A stretch of DNA of 64,000 nt, from positions 434,001-498,000 of the forward strand of contig NZ_BMVK01000001.1 in assembly GCF_014650675.1 (NCBI RefSeq), given 5' to 3'. Each line of letters begins with the position of its first letter. The first letter of the stretch is position 1. Positions 44,208 to 54,729 of this stretch are shown one piece after another. A program made the translations under genes and the position numbers. The stretch is from Streptomyces anulatus (lineage in GTDB: Bacteria; Actinomycetota; Actinomycetes; Streptomycetales; Streptomycetaceae). A model generated the notes under the pieces. That model was not told where the DNA came from and made no database searches. It saw only the letters and a program-made list of their open reading frames with translations.

Positions 44208-45290
44208 ATGGCCCTGCCCCGTCTGCGTACCGTCGTGCTCGTCTCCGGCGCCGCCCTGCTCACCCGGCGCGCCCTCAGGCGCCGGATCGCCCGGTCACCG
44301 CTGTGGCCGCTGCCCGCCCTGCCCGAGCCGGTATCGGGCCACTCGAAGCGGCGCGCGACCTCGGCCCGCCGGTTGCTGATCACCGGGCGGAGCGAGGTCG
44401 CCGACGGTGTCGTCCAGCTCCGGCTGGAGGGCGCCGGCCTGCCGCGCTGGGAGCCGGGGGCCCATCTGGACCTGGTGCTGCCGTCCGGTCTGGTCCGGCA
44501 GTACTCGCTGTGCGGCGACCCGGAGGACTCCGGTGCGTACACCGTGGCGACCCGGCTGGTGGAGGACGGCCGGGGCGGTTCACGGGAGGTGCACGAACAG
44601 CTCCAGGAGGGCCTGGAGGTCGAGGTGCGCGGGCCGCGCAACCGGTTCCCCCTGACCGGCGCCCCGGGTTACGTCTTCGTCGTCGGCGGCATCGGGATCA
44701 CCCCGGTCCTGCCGATGCTGCGCTCGCTGGCCGCGTCGGGTGCCGACTGGCGGCTGCTGTACGGGGGCCGGTCGCGGGGATCGATGCCGTTCCTGGAGGA
44801 GATCGAGAAGCTCGGCGCGGACGGGGACCGGGTCACGGTCGTCGCCCAGGACGAGGCGGGTCACCCGGACGTCGCGGCGGCGCTGACCGGTCTCGCCCCG
44901 GGCACGGCGGTCTACTGCTGCGGCCCCGAGCCGCTGATGGACGCGGTCGCCGCCGCGCTCCCGGAGGGGCACCCCCTGCATCTGGAGCGGTTCTCGGCCG
45001 CGACGGGGGACGCGGCGGGGCCCGGTTCCGGGGCGTTCGAGGTGGAGTTGCGGCGCAGCGGGCGCACGGTGCCGGTCGCGGCCGGGCAGTCGGTGCTCGC
45101 CGCCGTCCGTGCGGCGGCGCCCCATGTCGCGTACTCCTGCGAGCAGGGGTTCTGCGGGACCTGCCAACAGCGGGTCCTGGAGGGCGAGATCGATCACCGG
45201 GACGATCTGCTGACCGACGACGAGCGGGGCGAATCGATGCTGATCTGCGTCTCGCGCTGCCGCGGCGGACGTCTTGTTCTGGATCTGTAG
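44208..45290 (+). CDS. Ferredoxin-NAD(P)H reductase, PDR type (flavin + 2Fe-2S)
   Basis: A 360-residue electron-transfer protein. Domains in order: a short hydrophobic N-terminus (about 5-20), a flavin domain with RQYSLCGDP (near 103), an NAD domain with GGIGITPVLPMLRSL (near 160) and CCGPEPLMDAV (near 240), and a C-terminal plant-type 2Fe-2S domain with CEQGFCGTC (Cys-x4-Cys-x2-Cys) and the last ligand in LICVSRC. It passes electrons to an oxygenase; the di-iron protein encoded just upstream is the obvious partner. GGAAGG precedes the ATG inside the upstream gene. Confidence 0.9.
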   Translation: MALPRLRTVVLVSGAALLTRRALRRRIARSPLWPLPALPEPVSGHSKRRATSARRLLITGRSEVADGVVQLRLEGAGLPRWEPGAHLDLVLPSGLVRQYSLCGDPEDSGAYTVATRLVEDGRGGSREVHEQLQEGLEVEVRGPRNRFPLTGAPGYVFVVGGIGITPVLPMLRSLAASGADWRLLYGGRSRGSMPFLEEIEKLGADGDRVTVVAQDEAGHPDVAAALTGLAPGTAVYCCGPEPLMDAVAAALPEGHPLHLERFSAATGDAAGPGSGAFEVELRRSGRTVPVAAGQSVLAAVRAAAPHVAYSCEQGFCGTCQQRVLEGEIDHRDDLLTDDERGESMLICVSRCRGGRLVLDL

Positions 45291-45354
45291 GGCCCCTCGC
45301 CGGACGGGCGTCCGCCGCGCGACGCCCGGACCGCACCCCGGATAGGCTGTCCGT

Positions 45355-46083
45355 ATGACGACCGGGGTGCGGCGCAGGATGGGCGTCGACGAGCGCAGAC
45401 AGCAACTGATCGGCGTCGCGCTGGACTTGTTCAGCCGTCGCTCGCCCGAGGATGTGTCGATCGATGAGATCGCCGCGGCCGCGGGCATCTCCCGTCCGCT
45501 GGTGTACCACTACTTCCCCGGGAAGCAGAGCCTGTACGAGGCGGCGCTGCGGCGGGCCGCGGACGAGCTGGCGGCGCGCTTCCTGGAGCCCCTCGAAGGA
45601 CCCCTGGGGGCGCGGCTGCTGCGGGTGATGGGGCGGTTCTTCGACTTCGTCGACGAGCACGGCCCCGGTTTCTCGGCGCTGATGCGGGGCGGTCCCGCGG
45701 TCGGTTCCTCGACGGCGAACGCCATGATCGACGGGGTGCGGCAGGCCGCGTACGAGCAGATCATCACGCACCTCGGGGTGGCCGAACCGCCGGCCCGGCT
45801 GGAGCTGGTGGTCCGTTCCTGGGTCTCGCTCGCCGAGTCGACGGCGCTGATCTGGCTGGACGGGCGGCGCATCCCGCGCGCCGAGCTGGAGATGCAGCTG
45901 GTGCACGACTTCGCGGCGCTCGCCGCGGTCAGCGCCGCGTACGACCAGGAGATGGCGGGCATCGTGCTGCGGGTGCTCACCCAGGAGCCGGCGGACGGGC
46001 CGTTCGGGGAACTGCTCGCCCGGCTCTCCGCGTTCGCCCCGGACGTGCCCGCCGTGCCCGCGCAGCGCCTGCCGCCGCGCTGA
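45355..46083 (+). CDS. TetR-family regulator
   Basis: A 242-residue TetR regulator with an N-terminal HTH (about 15-62): RRQQLIGVALDLFSRR and ISRPLVYHYFPGKQSLYEAAL. The C-terminal ligand domain is helical and of normal size. It follows the reductase gene by 64 bp on the same strand, so it likely controls the di-iron/reductase pair, perhaps in response to a lipid or hydrophobic substrate. The last 15 residues are Pro/Ala-rich. Confidence 0.87.
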   Translation: MTTGVRRRMGVDERRQQLIGVALDLFSRRSPEDVSIDEIAAAAGISRPLVYHYFPGKQSLYEAALRRAADELAARFLEPLEGPLGARLLRVMGRFFDFVDEHGPGFSALMRGGPAVGSSTANAMIDGVRQAAYEQIITHLGVAEPPARLELVVRSWVSLAESTALIWLDGRRIPRAELEMQLVHDFAALAAVSAAYDQEMAGIVLRVLTQEPADGPFGELLARLSAFAPDVPAVPAQRLPPR

Positions 46084-46110
46084 TCCCCGATATCGACTGC
46101 GGGACGGCCC

Positions 46111-46815
46111 TCAGGCCGGCAGGCCGTTGCGGTGGGAGACCCGGCGGGCGGCGGCCAGCAGGGCGTGGATCTGCGGGCCCGCCTGGTCGATCTCGGTGAC
46201 CGGGCGGGGGAACGGCAGCCTGACGTCCTCGTGGGTGGTGGGGTATTCGAGCCGGAGGGTCACCCCGAAGCGGTCCATCGCCAGTGGCACGGCCCGGGTC
46301 ATGCCGCGCTCCGGGCGGGGGTGGACGAGGCGCAGGAGCAGCGGGACGAGTTCGGCGTGGTCGTCCACCAGATGGGTGAGCATGCCCGCCTCGCACGCGG
46401 CGATCGGGTCGGTCTCCGCCTCCTCCAGCTCCTCCAGGGTGACGAAGGTGCGTCCCTCGGCGTCCTCCAGGACGGCCTGCCCGAACTCCATGCAGGTGCT
46501 CTGCTCGATGTCGGTGCTGTACGGGTCGGCCAGCAGCCCGGTGACCGTGACGCGGGCGCGCAGCCGGTCGCGGACGGGGGTGGGGGCGATGTCGGTGAAC
46601 TCCAGGCGGGCCGGGACGCGTTCGGCGCTCGGCGCGTGACCGCCGTCGTTCGGGGCGTGCAGGTGGATGTGGCCCATCGCGCCCGTGCCGTCGAGGCGGC
46701 GGACTTCGGTGTGCAGGCCGTCGCTGACCACGGTCATGGAGTGGGCGACGGTCAGGATCGACCGGACGCGCTCGGCGCGGGTCGGCTGCGTGGCGCGGGG
46801 GCGGGAAAGGCGCAT
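46111..46815 (-). CDS. DUF2470-domain protein, iron-regulated
   Basis: A 234-residue protein of the DUF2470 type, related to haem-utilisation (HugZ/HutZ-like) C-terminal domains. It has a helix near 10-30 with AERVRSILTVAHSMTVV and a C-terminal DUF2470 stretch near 140-215 (ACEAGMLTHLVDDHAELVPL, RFGVTLRLEYPT). A haem or iron role is supported by the iron box 41 bp before the start codon. GGAG precedes the ATG by 9 nt. Confidence 0.75.
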   Translation of the reverse strand: MRLSRPRATQPTRAERVRSILTVAHSMTVVSDGLHTEVRRLDGTGAMGHIHLHAPNDGGHAPSAERVPARLEFTDIAPTPVRDRLRARVTVTGLLADPYSTDIEQSTCMEFGQAVLEDAEGRTFVTLEELEEAETDPIAACEAGMLTHLVDDHAELVPLLLRLVHPRPERGMTRAVPLAMDRFGVTLRLEYPTTHEDVRLPFPRPVTEIDQAGPQIHALLAAARRVSHRNGLPA

Positions 46816-46855
46816 CCGAGTTCTCCAGGAAGGTCAGCGGAACCCAAGTGGCTAC

Positions 46856-46874
46856 TTAGGTATGCCTAACCTTA
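46856..46874 (-). promoter_or_regulatory. Iron box (DmdR/IdeR-type)
   Basis: TTAGGTATGCCTAACCTTA matches 15 of 19 positions of the DmdR1/IdeR consensus TTAGGTTAGGCTAACCTAA, including the TTAGG and CTAACC half-sites. It lies 41-59 bp upstream of the DUF2470 gene, an expected operator position. Confidence 0.8.
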
Positions 46875-46941
46875 CTCACATGGTCCGGGGTGTGGGTAGT
46901 CCGGGGACTCCACCCGTGCGCCGGTCCCCGCTCCCGCCCGG

Positions 46942-49125
46942 TCAGAGCTGCAGCTCGGTACGCAGTGCGGCGGCGAGACCGACCTCGGCGTTGTCCGACT
47001 GGCCGCGCTCGAAGGCGCGCTGGTAGGCCTCGTCGCCGACGGCCGCCCGCGCCTGGAGCTCGCACCTCTCGCGGACCGGCCCCAGCTCGGGCGTGCCGCG
47101 CTGGGGATGGCCGACCATGCGCCAGTACGCGTGTCCGGTGCCGTAGACCCGGGCGGCCTGCGCGCCCGCGCCCTGGGCGGCGATGGCGGCGGCCAGGATG
47201 TCCAGGCCCAGCGCGATGCCGAAGCTGTCGCGGAGCCGGTGCTTGCCCGCGAGCATCGACCGGGCGTGCGCCGCGGAGGCCGCCGGACGGCCCTGGAACA
47301 GGGCGATCAGGGCGAGCTGGTAGTCCGCGTAGGAGCGGGTCCAGTACTCGCCGCCGCGTTCGCAGGCGCGGCGCAGCGTGGTGGCCGCCGCCTCGGACTC
47401 GGTGAGCCGGCCGAGCGCGGTGAGCGCGAAGACGGTGATGAGGTGGCAACGCAGCCGGTGGGCCGAGTCCACCGGGACGCCCTCGGTCATCCGCAGCACC
47501 CGCCCGGACGCTTCCAGCGCCGCCTCGGGCTCCCCGGTCATCAGCTGGGTGAGGCCGGAGAGATAGGCCGCGCCGAGCATGCCCTCGTCGTCCCGGTCGT
47601 ACAGGGCGCCGGCCGTGCAGAGCGCGCCGTGCTTCTCCGCGGTCGCGAAGTCGCCCTGGAGCAGGGCCGCGACGCCGAGGACCCACTGCAGCCTGGTGCG
47701 GTGGGGGCCGTCGACGGGGCCCGCGTCCAGGGCCCGCTGGGCATAGCTCCGGGCCTCGGAGAGGTGGCCGCAGCAGGCCCAGAAGAAGCCGACGCGGCCC
47801 GCCATCTCCTGGGCCCCGTCGATGTCGTGGGCGAGCAGGTGTTCCAGGGCGGCGCACAGGTCGAGGTGGGTGTCGGACACCTTGTGGTACCAGGACACCT
47901 GGTCCGGTCCGGTCCAGCCGTCGTGGGCGCGGCGGGCGAGGTCGAGGAAGCTCCTCGCGTGCCGGTCGGCGGCGGCGCGGGTCTCGCCCAGCTCGGTGAG
48001 CCACATCCGGCCGTACTCGCGGAGGGTGTCGAGCATCCGGTAGCGGTCGCCGTCGCGCTGGACGACGGACTGGGCGACGAGGCCCTGGAGCGCCCGGTCC
48101 ACCTCGTCCGGGGTGAGCGGGCCGCCCGCGCAGACCTCGCGGGCGACCTCCTCGTCGAAGTCGGTCCGCAGCGGGGTGAGGCGGGCCCACAGGAGGCGTT
48201 CCAGCGGGGTGCACAGCTCGTGGGACCAGCCGATGGCGGTGCGCAGGGTGCGGTGGCGGCGGGGCCACACCGTAGCGTCGGCGAGGAGGTCGAGGCGGGC
48301 CGTGCCCGGGTCCCCGTCCTCTCCGTCCGTACCGTCCCCGCCGGGTGCGCCGGGACCGGGGGCCCCGAAGCCGGGGGCGAGGGCGAGGACGCCGCTCCGG
48401 CCCGGTGCTCCGAGGCCGGCGCCGCGGGCGTCGAAGCGGGTGCCGATCCGGGCGGCGAGCTGGGCCACGCTGTGCCGGCCGATGCCCGCGGCGGCCAGTT
48501 CGATGGCGAGGGGGATGCCTTCGAGGCGGCGGCAGATCTCGGCGGCGGCCGCCTCGTCGCCGGGGGCGTCGAGACCGGCCCGGGGGTCGGCCGCGCGCAG
48601 CCGGTCGGCGAAGAGCTGGAGGGCGTCGGGCGCGCCGTCGACCGGGAGCGGCGGCACCTCGACGACGTACTCGCCCCGGGTGCCGAGCGGCTGCCTGCTG
48701 GTGACCAGGACGGTCAGGCCCGTCGAGGTGGTCAGGATCTCGGCCAGCAGATGGGAGCAGGGGCCCCGGAGGTGTTCGGCGGAGTCGAGGACCAGCAGGA
48801 GGTGTTTGTCGCCGAGCCATTCGCAGAGCGCCTCGACGGGCATCCGCAGGGTGTGGTCGGCGAGTCCGACCGCGTCCGAGACGGTGGGGAGCAGCAGCCC
48901 GTCGTCGGGGAGCGGGGAGAGGTCGGCCCACCAGGCGCCGTCCGTGTAGCGGTCGGCGGCCGCGCGGGCGGCCCGGACGGCGAGCCGGGTCTTGCCGACG
49001 CCGCCGGGGCCGATCAGGGTGGTCATCCGCCGGGTGGTCAACGCGGTGTGCAGCCGGGCCAGTTCGGCCCGCCTCCCGACGAAGCTGCTCGTCTCGTCGG
49101 GAAGGTATCCCACCTTGGTCATCAT
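46942..49125 (-). CDS. AfsR/LuxR-like STAND ATPase regulator with TPR-like tail
   Basis: A 727-residue protein. After a short start, the NB-ARC-like ATPase has Walker A LIGPGGVGKTRLAVRAARAA (near 37), Walker B HLLLVLDSAEHL (near 108) and sensor LTVLVTSRQPLG (near 140). A Gly/Pro-rich insert (about 240-285) precedes the winged-helix/arm region, and the last 300 residues are helical repeats like TPRs. There is no N-terminal SARP DNA-binding domain and no C-terminal LuxR HTH visible, so DNA binding is unproven. Start ATG 49125 gives the usual SSFVGR motif near residue 15. Confidence 0.82.
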   Translation of the reverse strand: MMTKVGYLPDETSSFVGRRAELARLHTALTTRRMTTLIGPGGVGKTRLAVRAARAAADRYTDGAWWADLSPLPDDGLLLPTVSDAVGLADHTLRMPVEALCEWLGDKHLLLVLDSAEHLRGPCSHLLAEILTTSTGLTVLVTSRQPLGTRGEYVVEVPPLPVDGAPDALQLFADRLRAADPRAGLDAPGDEAAAAEICRRLEGIPLAIELAAAGIGRHSVAQLAARIGTRFDARGAGLGAPGRSGVLALAPGFGAPGPGAPGGDGTDGEDGDPGTARLDLLADATVWPRRHRTLRTAIGWSHELCTPLERLLWARLTPLRTDFDEEVAREVCAGGPLTPDEVDRALQGLVAQSVVQRDGDRYRMLDTLREYGRMWLTELGETRAAADRHARSFLDLARRAHDGWTGPDQVSWYHKVSDTHLDLCAALEHLLAHDIDGAQEMAGRVGFFWACCGHLSEARSYAQRALDAGPVDGPHRTRLQWVLGVAALLQGDFATAEKHGALCTAGALYDRDDEGMLGAAYLSGLTQLMTGEPEAALEASGRVLRMTEGVPVDSAHRLRCHLITVFALTALGRLTESEAAATTLRRACERGGEYWTRSYADYQLALIALFQGRPAASAAHARSMLAGKHRLRDSFGIALGLDILAAAIAAQGAGAQAARVYGTGHAYWRMVGHPQRGTPELGPVRERCELQARAAVGDEAYQRAFERGQSDNAEVGLAAALRTELQL

Positions 49126-49194
49126 CACCGTCCGCACGCTGGGGCAGGGTGCGCCGGCGAGCCGACCGCCCCGGGCGGGGCTCCTGCCGCACGC

Positions 49195-49243
49195 ACCGGG
49201 CCGGCCCCGCCTCCCCGGGAGGGGAGAGCGGGACCGGCCCGGG
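49195..49243 (-). terminator. Terminator after the pullulanase gene
   Basis: A long, slightly interrupted stem: CCGGGCCGG with CCGGCCCGG at the base, GCGGG and CTCCCC/GAGGGG above. It lies about 65 bp past the stop of the pullulanase gene. Confidence 0.82.
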
Positions 49244-49307
49244 TGAACCAGGACGGCTGTCGCGGCTCCGTTGCCGACGTCTGCCGTCACCGTAGTGCTG
49301 CCGGAGG

Positions 49308-52300
49308 TCAGCGCAGAGTGAAGACGGCCACCGTGCGTCCCGGTACGGTGAAAGTGGCCGATTCCCCGTCGTACCTGGCTCGTTTGACAGTAAGGTCTGC
49401 ACCCTTGGCCTGGACGGGGTGCAGTGCGTACGTCTTCCCCGCCGGCGCGGCGAGCCGCTGGTCGGCGGTGGTCGGCGCGGCGTTGAGAACGACGACCAGG
49501 TCGCCGAGGCGCATGGTGATCACGCCGGGGGTCTCGGCCGTGCCGGAGAGCGGGAAGGACAGGGTGGACCGCACCTGGTCGGCGGTGCTGAGGGAGAACT
49601 CCTTCTCGGTGGTACGGATGGTGAGCAGGTCGCGGTAGGCGGCCGAGGCCCCGTCGATCTGCGCGCAGTCCGGCGCGATGGTGCCGGTGGCGGCCAGGAG
49701 CGGCTTCGCATACGCCCACTTGTCCTGGTTGTCGGCGGCGGGCGGCAGGCCCCGGCCGAAGCCGTTGCCGTCGCGGCAGTCCCAGTGCAGGGCGTTGAAC
49801 CAGTCGCCGCTGTCGTAGGAGTTGCGGTCCAGGGACTTGGAGCGCAGCAGGTCGGTGCCCGCCTGGGAGAGCGAGGGGCCCTGGGAGAGGACGGAGGCCG
49901 CCATGGCCACCACCTGGGCCCTGGCCCGTTCGGCAGCCGTGGTGTCGGCCGGGAGCTTGAAGGCGAGGGTGTCGAAGAGGGTCTCGTTGTCGTGGGCGTC
50001 GGAGTAGGCGAGCGCGTCGCCGGGTGCGGCCGCGTATCCGGCGGGCGCCCCGTTGTAGTCGACCTCGGAGCCCTTGACCGTACGGCCGGAGGTGTCGGTG
50101 AAGGTGTAGTCGGCGAGGTTGCCGGTGAGCCCGACCTTGATCAGGTCCTGGTAGTGCAGCAGCCGGGCCTTCTGCTCGGCGCGGGTGCCGTTGGCCGGGG
50201 AGGAGTTGGGGTCGGTGTAGAGGCCGGTGGCGAAGCCCTGGACGCCGGGGTCCTCGTCGAAGGGGCCGCCGCCGCGCACGGCGTCGCGGGCCCGGTCGGA
50301 GAAGGTGGCGATGCCGGTGCCGGCCATGTTCTTCTGGGTGGCCTGGACGAAGCGGGCGTCGTCCGCGATCTCGCCGAAGTTCCAGCCCTCCCCGTACAGG
50401 ATGATCTTCTTGCCGTCGACGCCGTCCTTGGCGAGGGTGAGCCGGTCCAGCGCCTTGCGGACCTCCAGGATGTTGTCCTTGGGGTGGTGGCCCATCAGGT
50501 CGAAGCGGAACCCGTCGACCTTGTACTCCTTCGCCCAGGTGACGATGGAGTCGACGACGAGCTTGCCCATCATGGTGTTCTCGGGGGCGGTGTTGGCGCA
50601 GCAGGTGGAGGTGGCGACGGCGCCGTCCTCCAGGAGCCGCTGGTAGTAGCCGGGGACGATGCGGTCCAGGACCGACTTGTCGTCCTGGCCGGAGACGACG
50701 GTGTGGTTGTAGACGACGTCCATGACCGTGCGCAGCCCGGCCCGGTTGAGGCCCTGGACCATCTGCCGGAACTCGACCGTGCGCCGGGTGCCGTCCGGGT
50801 CGGAGGCGTAGGAGCCCTCGGGGACGGTGTAGTGCAGCGGGTCGTAGCCCCAGTTGAAGCCGTCCTCGGCGGCGGCCTTGCTCACGCAGGCCTGCTGCTC
50901 CTCGGAGTCGGGGGCGTAGACGGACAGGTCGCAGGCGGGCTTCTGCTGGTCCTTCTTCTTCTCCGGGACCGTCCCGATGTCGAAGACGGGCAGCAGGTGC
51001 ACGTAGCTGGTGCCGGAGTCGGCGAGCTTCTCCAGGTGCTTCATGCCCTTCGAGCGGGTGTCGGTGAAGGCGAGGTACTCACCGGGGTGTTTCGCCGTGC
51101 GGTCCGTGACGGAGAAGTCGCGGACGTGCAGTTCCTGGATCTGGGCGTCCCGCAGCGGGGTCGCGGCGGGCTTCTTCAGACCGGACCAGCCGCGCGGCGC
51201 CAGCTCCGGGTCGGTGAGGTCGACGACGAGGCTGCGGGCGGAGTCGGCGGTCAGGGCGGTGGAGTAGGGGTCGGTGACCTTGTTGGTGACCAGCTTCTGG
51301 ACGGTGGGGGCCCAGACGGTCACGGCGTACCGGTAGGGCTTGCCCCGCCAGTTCTTCTTGCCGGTGACCGACCAGACGCCGGTGCGATCGTCGCGCTTCA
51401 TCGGGTGGGTGCGGCCGTCGAGTTCGAGCGAGACGGTCCGGGCGGTGGGGGCCCACACGGAGAGCGTGGGCGTCGACTTGCGGAAGACCGGGCCGAGTTC
51501 GGCGGATGCCGCCTTCTTCCCGTACAGGTCGTCCAGGATGCCCGCGGTCTGTACGCCGGTGGCGGCGAGCAGAGCGCCGTTGGCGGCGCGCTGGGTGGCG
51601 ATGATCTGGCCGCGCAGGGACTCGCGGACCCGGTCCCGGTCACGGGCGTCGACGGTGAACGCCGGGTAGTCCTCGAGGTGCGGGTACTTCGCCTTCTGCG
51701 CGTCACTGAGCGCGGCCGGGGTGAGCCGCAGCCACCGGCCCTCGTCGGAGAGCGCGCCGTCGACGACGGAGATGCCGCCGTTCTCCGCGTACACGAGCTG
51801 CTGGCTGGTGGCGTCGGTGGCCCTCACCTTCCAGACGACGGTGTCCGCGTCGAGCCACTGCGCCTCGGCCTTCCCGAGGTCGGGGGCCACGCCGCCGCCC
51901 GTCTGCGGGAGCAGGTAGCCGGGCTTGCCGCCGAGCATCCAGACCTCGTGGCCGTACGTGGCGAGGTCGAGGGACTGGTCGGTGGGCAGGTCCTTCTCGT
52001 CGCCCTTGTGCAGGATGTAGCTGAGCGAGGTGGCGCCGTCGACGAGCGGTACCTCGAAGGTGACTCCGTAGGCGTCCTTCTTCGTGGGCGCCAGCGGCTT
52101 CGACCAGTCGGTGGGCTCCTTGGCCCCGGCCCAGGTGTGCAGGCCCCAGCCGTCGTAGTTCCCGTCCGGGCGGTGGTAGTTGAGGACGGCCTTCGTGGTG
52201 TCCTGCGGCGGGGTCTCGGGGGCTTCGGCCGTCTGCCCGTCCTTGCCCTGCTCGATCCAGACCTGACCGGTCGCACCGAGGTCGATCGTCCGCTGCGGGC

Positions 52301-54626
52301 CGTCGGCCGTGCCGTCCTTCTCGACGGTGTACGGGACGGATTCGGCGCCCTTCTCCAGGTCGATCCAGGCGAACGCCCCGTAGGCGTCGCGCCCGATGAA
52401 CTCGGCGGTCCTCTCGCCGGACTTCAGCTGCCAGCCCTCGTAGTCGCCGTCGGGGCGCTGGTAGTGGACGACCGCCCGGTCGCGCTCGACGGCGACGGGC
52501 TTCGGCTTCGGCGGGGTCTGCCCGGCCGTCGTCGAGGCGAGGGCGCCGGCGGTGCGGCCGGTCCGGTCGACGACGACGGCCTTGTAGCGCAGCGGGGTGC
52601 CGGCCTTCACCGTCTCGTCGAGGTACTGGGTGACCTTGAACGGGGCGTGGTCGGCCGAACCGAGCGTCTTCCACTTGCCGTTGCCCACCTGGGCGGCGAA
52701 GACGACCCGGTTGAGCTGTCCGCCGTCCACGTCGGCGGTGATCTCGACGGTGCCGGTGGCTCCGGCGGCCGGGGCCTTGAGCGAGATCGCGGGCTTGGCG
52801 GCGGGGGCGGCGACGGTCCGGTCCGCCTTCAGCACGAGGCTGGAGAGGGCGGGCACGGTGACGGTGACCTTCTTGTCCTTGCCGCTGCGGACCGCGCCGG
52901 AACCGCCGTACAGGGTACGGAAGTTCATGTCGGCCGACTCGGTGGCGAGCTGGACTTCCCTCGGGCTCGTGCCGTTGTTGGAGGCGACGAGGTATTCGTA
53001 GGGGCGCTCGGTCGCGATGCGGGAGGTGGCGTACACCGAGCCTTCCGCGAACCGCTCGATCTGGGTGCCGTCGCGCAGCGCCGGGTGAGCCTCGGTGAGC
53101 TCGGAGAGCGCGGCGACGGAGCGGTAGACCGGGTGCTTCGTGTCGTACGCGTCCGAGGCGTGCGTCCGGTCGGTGCCGAGCTGGTCGTCGTCGAGGTAGT
53201 CGGCGGTCTTCGAGGCGAAGAGCGTCTGGCGGGAGTCCTTGTCGCCGCCGGCTCCGGTGAAGCCCTGCTCGTCGCCGTAGTAGATCACCGGGTTGCCCCG
53301 GCCGAGGAACATCAGCTCGTTGGCGAGCCGGGCCCGCTTCAGCAGTTCGGCGTCGTCGGCCTTCGGGTTGTCCTGCTTCAGGAAGGTCCCGATGCGGCCC
53401 ATGTCGTGGTTGCCGAGGAAGGTGACCTGCTCGTAGGCGTTCGCCTTGTCGGTGGTGTAGCGGTAGTCGTTGCCGTACACCGAGGCGAGCTTGTCGGCGG
53501 GCGCGCCCTGGGAGGCGAACTGCCGGGCCGCGTCCTGGAACGGGAAGTCCAGGGTCGAGTCCAGGCGGCCCCGGGTGACGTAGGGGGAGGTCACCTCGGT
53601 GTCGGCGGAGTACACCTCGCCGAACATGAAGAAGTCGTCCCGGCCGCGCTTCGCGGCGTACGCGTCGAGCGCGGTGGCCCACTGGGTCCAGAAGTCCAGG
53701 TCGACGTGTTTGACGGTGTCGATGCGGAAGCCGTCGATGTCGAAGTCGCGGACCCACTTCTCGTAGATCTTCGCCATGCCCTTCACGACCTCGGGACGTT
53801 CGGTCCAGAGGTCGTCGAGCCCGGAGAAGTCGCCGTACTCGTTGGACTCGCCGGCCCACGTCGAGTCGCCCCGGTTGTGGTACATCGTGGGGTCGTTGAG
53901 CCAGGACGGGACCTTCTCGCCGGTGCCGGGGGCCTGGACCGGGGTGTACGGGAAGGAGTCCCGGTCCACCTTCTCCACGCCGTACCGGTCGTCGAAGGGC
54001 CGGCCGTCCTCGTCGAGGTAGGGGAAGGCGCCCTTGGGCTTGTAGCCGTAGGCCTTCTCCGCGTAGTCGACGGTGTCGGCGGTGTGGTTGGTGATGACGT
54101 CGAAGAAGACCTTCATGCCCTTGGCGTGGGCCTTGTCGATCAGCTTCTCCAGGTCGGCGTTGGTGCCGAAGTGCGGGTCGACCTGGGTGAAGTCGGTGAT
54201 CCAGTAACCGTGGTAGCCCGCCGATGCGTCCTTGCCGGTCCCCTGCACGGGCCGGTTCTTGAAGATCGGCGCCATCCAGATGGCGGTGGTGCCGAGGCCC
54301 TTGATGTAGTCGAGCTTCCCGGTCAGGCCCTTGAGGTCGCCGCCCTGGTAGAACCCCTTGTCGGTGGGGTCGTAGCCGTGTTCCAGCCGCGAACCGGTCA
54401 GCCCGCCCCGGTCGTTGGAGGCGTCGCCGTTGGCGAACCGGTCGGGCAGCACGAAGTAGAACTGCTCGCGCGTGAGGTCGTGCCGGTCCGCCTCACGGGC
54501 CAGCTTGGCGTCCGACGGCGGGGCCGGCGGCCGGGGCGACGCGGCGGCGGTGGCCGCCGGGACGACGGGCAGCAGCGCCGCGCACAGGGCGGCCACCGTC
54601 CATCGTCCGAGGATGGTTCGGGACAC
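49308..54626 (-). CDS. Secreted amylopullulanase (GH13 alpha-amylase + GH13 pullulanase)
   Basis: A 1772-residue exported enzyme that hydrolyses alpha-1,4 and alpha-1,6 bonds in starch and pullulan. Signal peptide 1-29 (ends AAASP). First GH13 domain (about 45-620): nucleophile Asp in [10 protein letters not shown], acid Glu in FMFGEVYS, Asp in FLGNHDMG. A linker beta domain (about 620-720) and two pullulanase-associated (CBM41/PUD) domains follow, each with a HxRPDGxYxGW motif (near 740 and 840). The second GH13 (about 1220-1660) has [19 protein letters not shown] and [11 protein letters not shown], then a C-terminal DUF3372 domain. Fusion of both activities is known in this family. It follows aml on the same strand. 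Confidence 0.93.
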   Translation of the reverse strand: MSRTILGRWTVAALCAALLPVVPAATAAASPRPPAPPSDAKLAREADRHDLTREQFYFVLPDRFANGDASNDRGGLTGSRLEHGYDPTDKGFYQGGDLKGLTGKLDYIKGLGTTAIWMAPIFKNRPVQGTGKDASAGYHGYWITDFTQVDPHFGTNADLEKLIDKAHAKGMKVFFDVITNHTADTVDYAEKAYGYKPKGAFPYLDEDGRPFDDRYGVEKVDRDSFPYTPVQAPGTGEKVPSWLNDPTMYHNRGDSTWAGESNEYGDFSGLDDLWTERPEVVKGMAKIYEKWVRDFDIDGFRIDTVKHVDLDFWTQWATALDAYAAKRGRDDFFMFGEVYSADTEVTSPYVTRGRLDSTLDFPFQDAARQFASQGAPADKLASVYGNDYRYTTDKANAYEQVTFLGNHDMGRIGTFLKQDNPKADDAELLKRARLANELMFLGRGNPVIYYGDEQGFTGAGGDKDSRQTLFASKTADYLDDDQLGTDRTHASDAYDTKHPVYRSVAALSELTEAHPALRDGTQIERFAEGSVYATSRIATERPYEYLVASNNGTSPREVQLATESADMNFRTLYGGSGAVRSGKDKKVTVTVPALSSLVLKADRTVAAPAAKPAISLKAPAAGATGTVEITADVDGGQLNRVVFAAQVGNGKWKTLGSADHAPFKVTQYLDETVKAGTPLRYKAVVVDRTGRTAGALASTTAGQTPPKPKPVAVERDRAVVHYQRPDGDYEGWQLKSGERTAEFIGRDAYGAFAWIDLEKGAESVPYTVEKDGTADGPQRTIDLGATGQVWIEQGKDGQTAEAPETPPQDTTKAVLNYHRPDGNYDGWGLHTWAGAKEPTDWSKPLAPTKKDAYGVTFEVPLVDGATSLSYILHKGDEKDLPTDQSLDLATYGHEVWMLGGKPGYLLPQTGGGVAPDLGKAEAQWLDADTVVWKVRATDATSQQLVYAENGGISVVDGALSDEGRWLRLTPAALSDAQKAKYPHLEDYPAFTVDARDRDRVRESLRGQIIATQRAANGALLAATGVQTAGILDDLYGKKAASAELGPVFRKSTPTLSVWAPTARTVSLELDGRTHPMKRDDRTGVWSVTGKKNWRGKPYRYAVTVWAPTVQKLVTNKVTDPYSTALTADSARSLVVDLTDPELAPRGWSGLKKPAATPLRDAQIQELHVRDFSVTDRTAKHPGEYLAFTDTRSKGMKHLEKLADSGTSYVHLLPVFDIGTVPEKKKDQQKPACDLSVYAPDSEEQQACVSKAAAEDGFNWGYDPLHYTVPEGSYASDPDGTRRTVEFRQMVQGLNRAGLRTVMDVVYNHTVVSGQDDKSVLDRIVPGYYQRLLEDGAVATSTCCANTAPENTMMGKLVVDSIVTWAKEYKVDGFRFDLMGHHPKDNILEVRKALDRLTLAKDGVDGKKIILYGEGWNFGEIADDARFVQATQKNMAGTGIATFSDRARDAVRGGGPFDEDPGVQGFATGLYTDPNSSPANGTRAEQKARLLHYQDLIKVGLTGNLADYTFTDTSGRTVKGSEVDYNGAPAGYAAAPGDALAYSDAHDNETLFDTLAFKLPADTTAAERARAQVVAMAASVLSQGPSLSQAGTDLLRSKSLDRNSYDSGDWFNALHWDCRDGNGFGRGLPPAADNQDKWAYAKPLLAATGTIAPDCAQIDGASAAYRDLLTIRTTEKEFSLSTADQVRSTLSFPLSGTAETPGVITMRLGDLVVVLNAAPTTADQRLAAPAGKTYALHPVQAKGADLTVKRARYDGESATFTVPGRTVAVFTLR

Positions 54627-54686
54627 GGAGGGTGCTCCTTGGGGCTTGATCGGTCGGTCGAGCGGTGGGTCGATCAGCGGGGAAGC

Positions 54687-54711
54687 GGGCCGGTGGCGAT
54701 GCCACCGGCCC
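54687..54711 (-). terminator. Terminator between aml and the pullulanase gene
   Basis: A perfect 11-bp stem, GGGCCGGTGGC with GCCACCGGCCC, around GAT, 19 bp past the aml stop on the minus strand. It may only partly reduce transcription into the pullulanase gene. Confidence 0.8.
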
Positions 54712-54729
54712 GCCGGCGAGAGGTACGGC

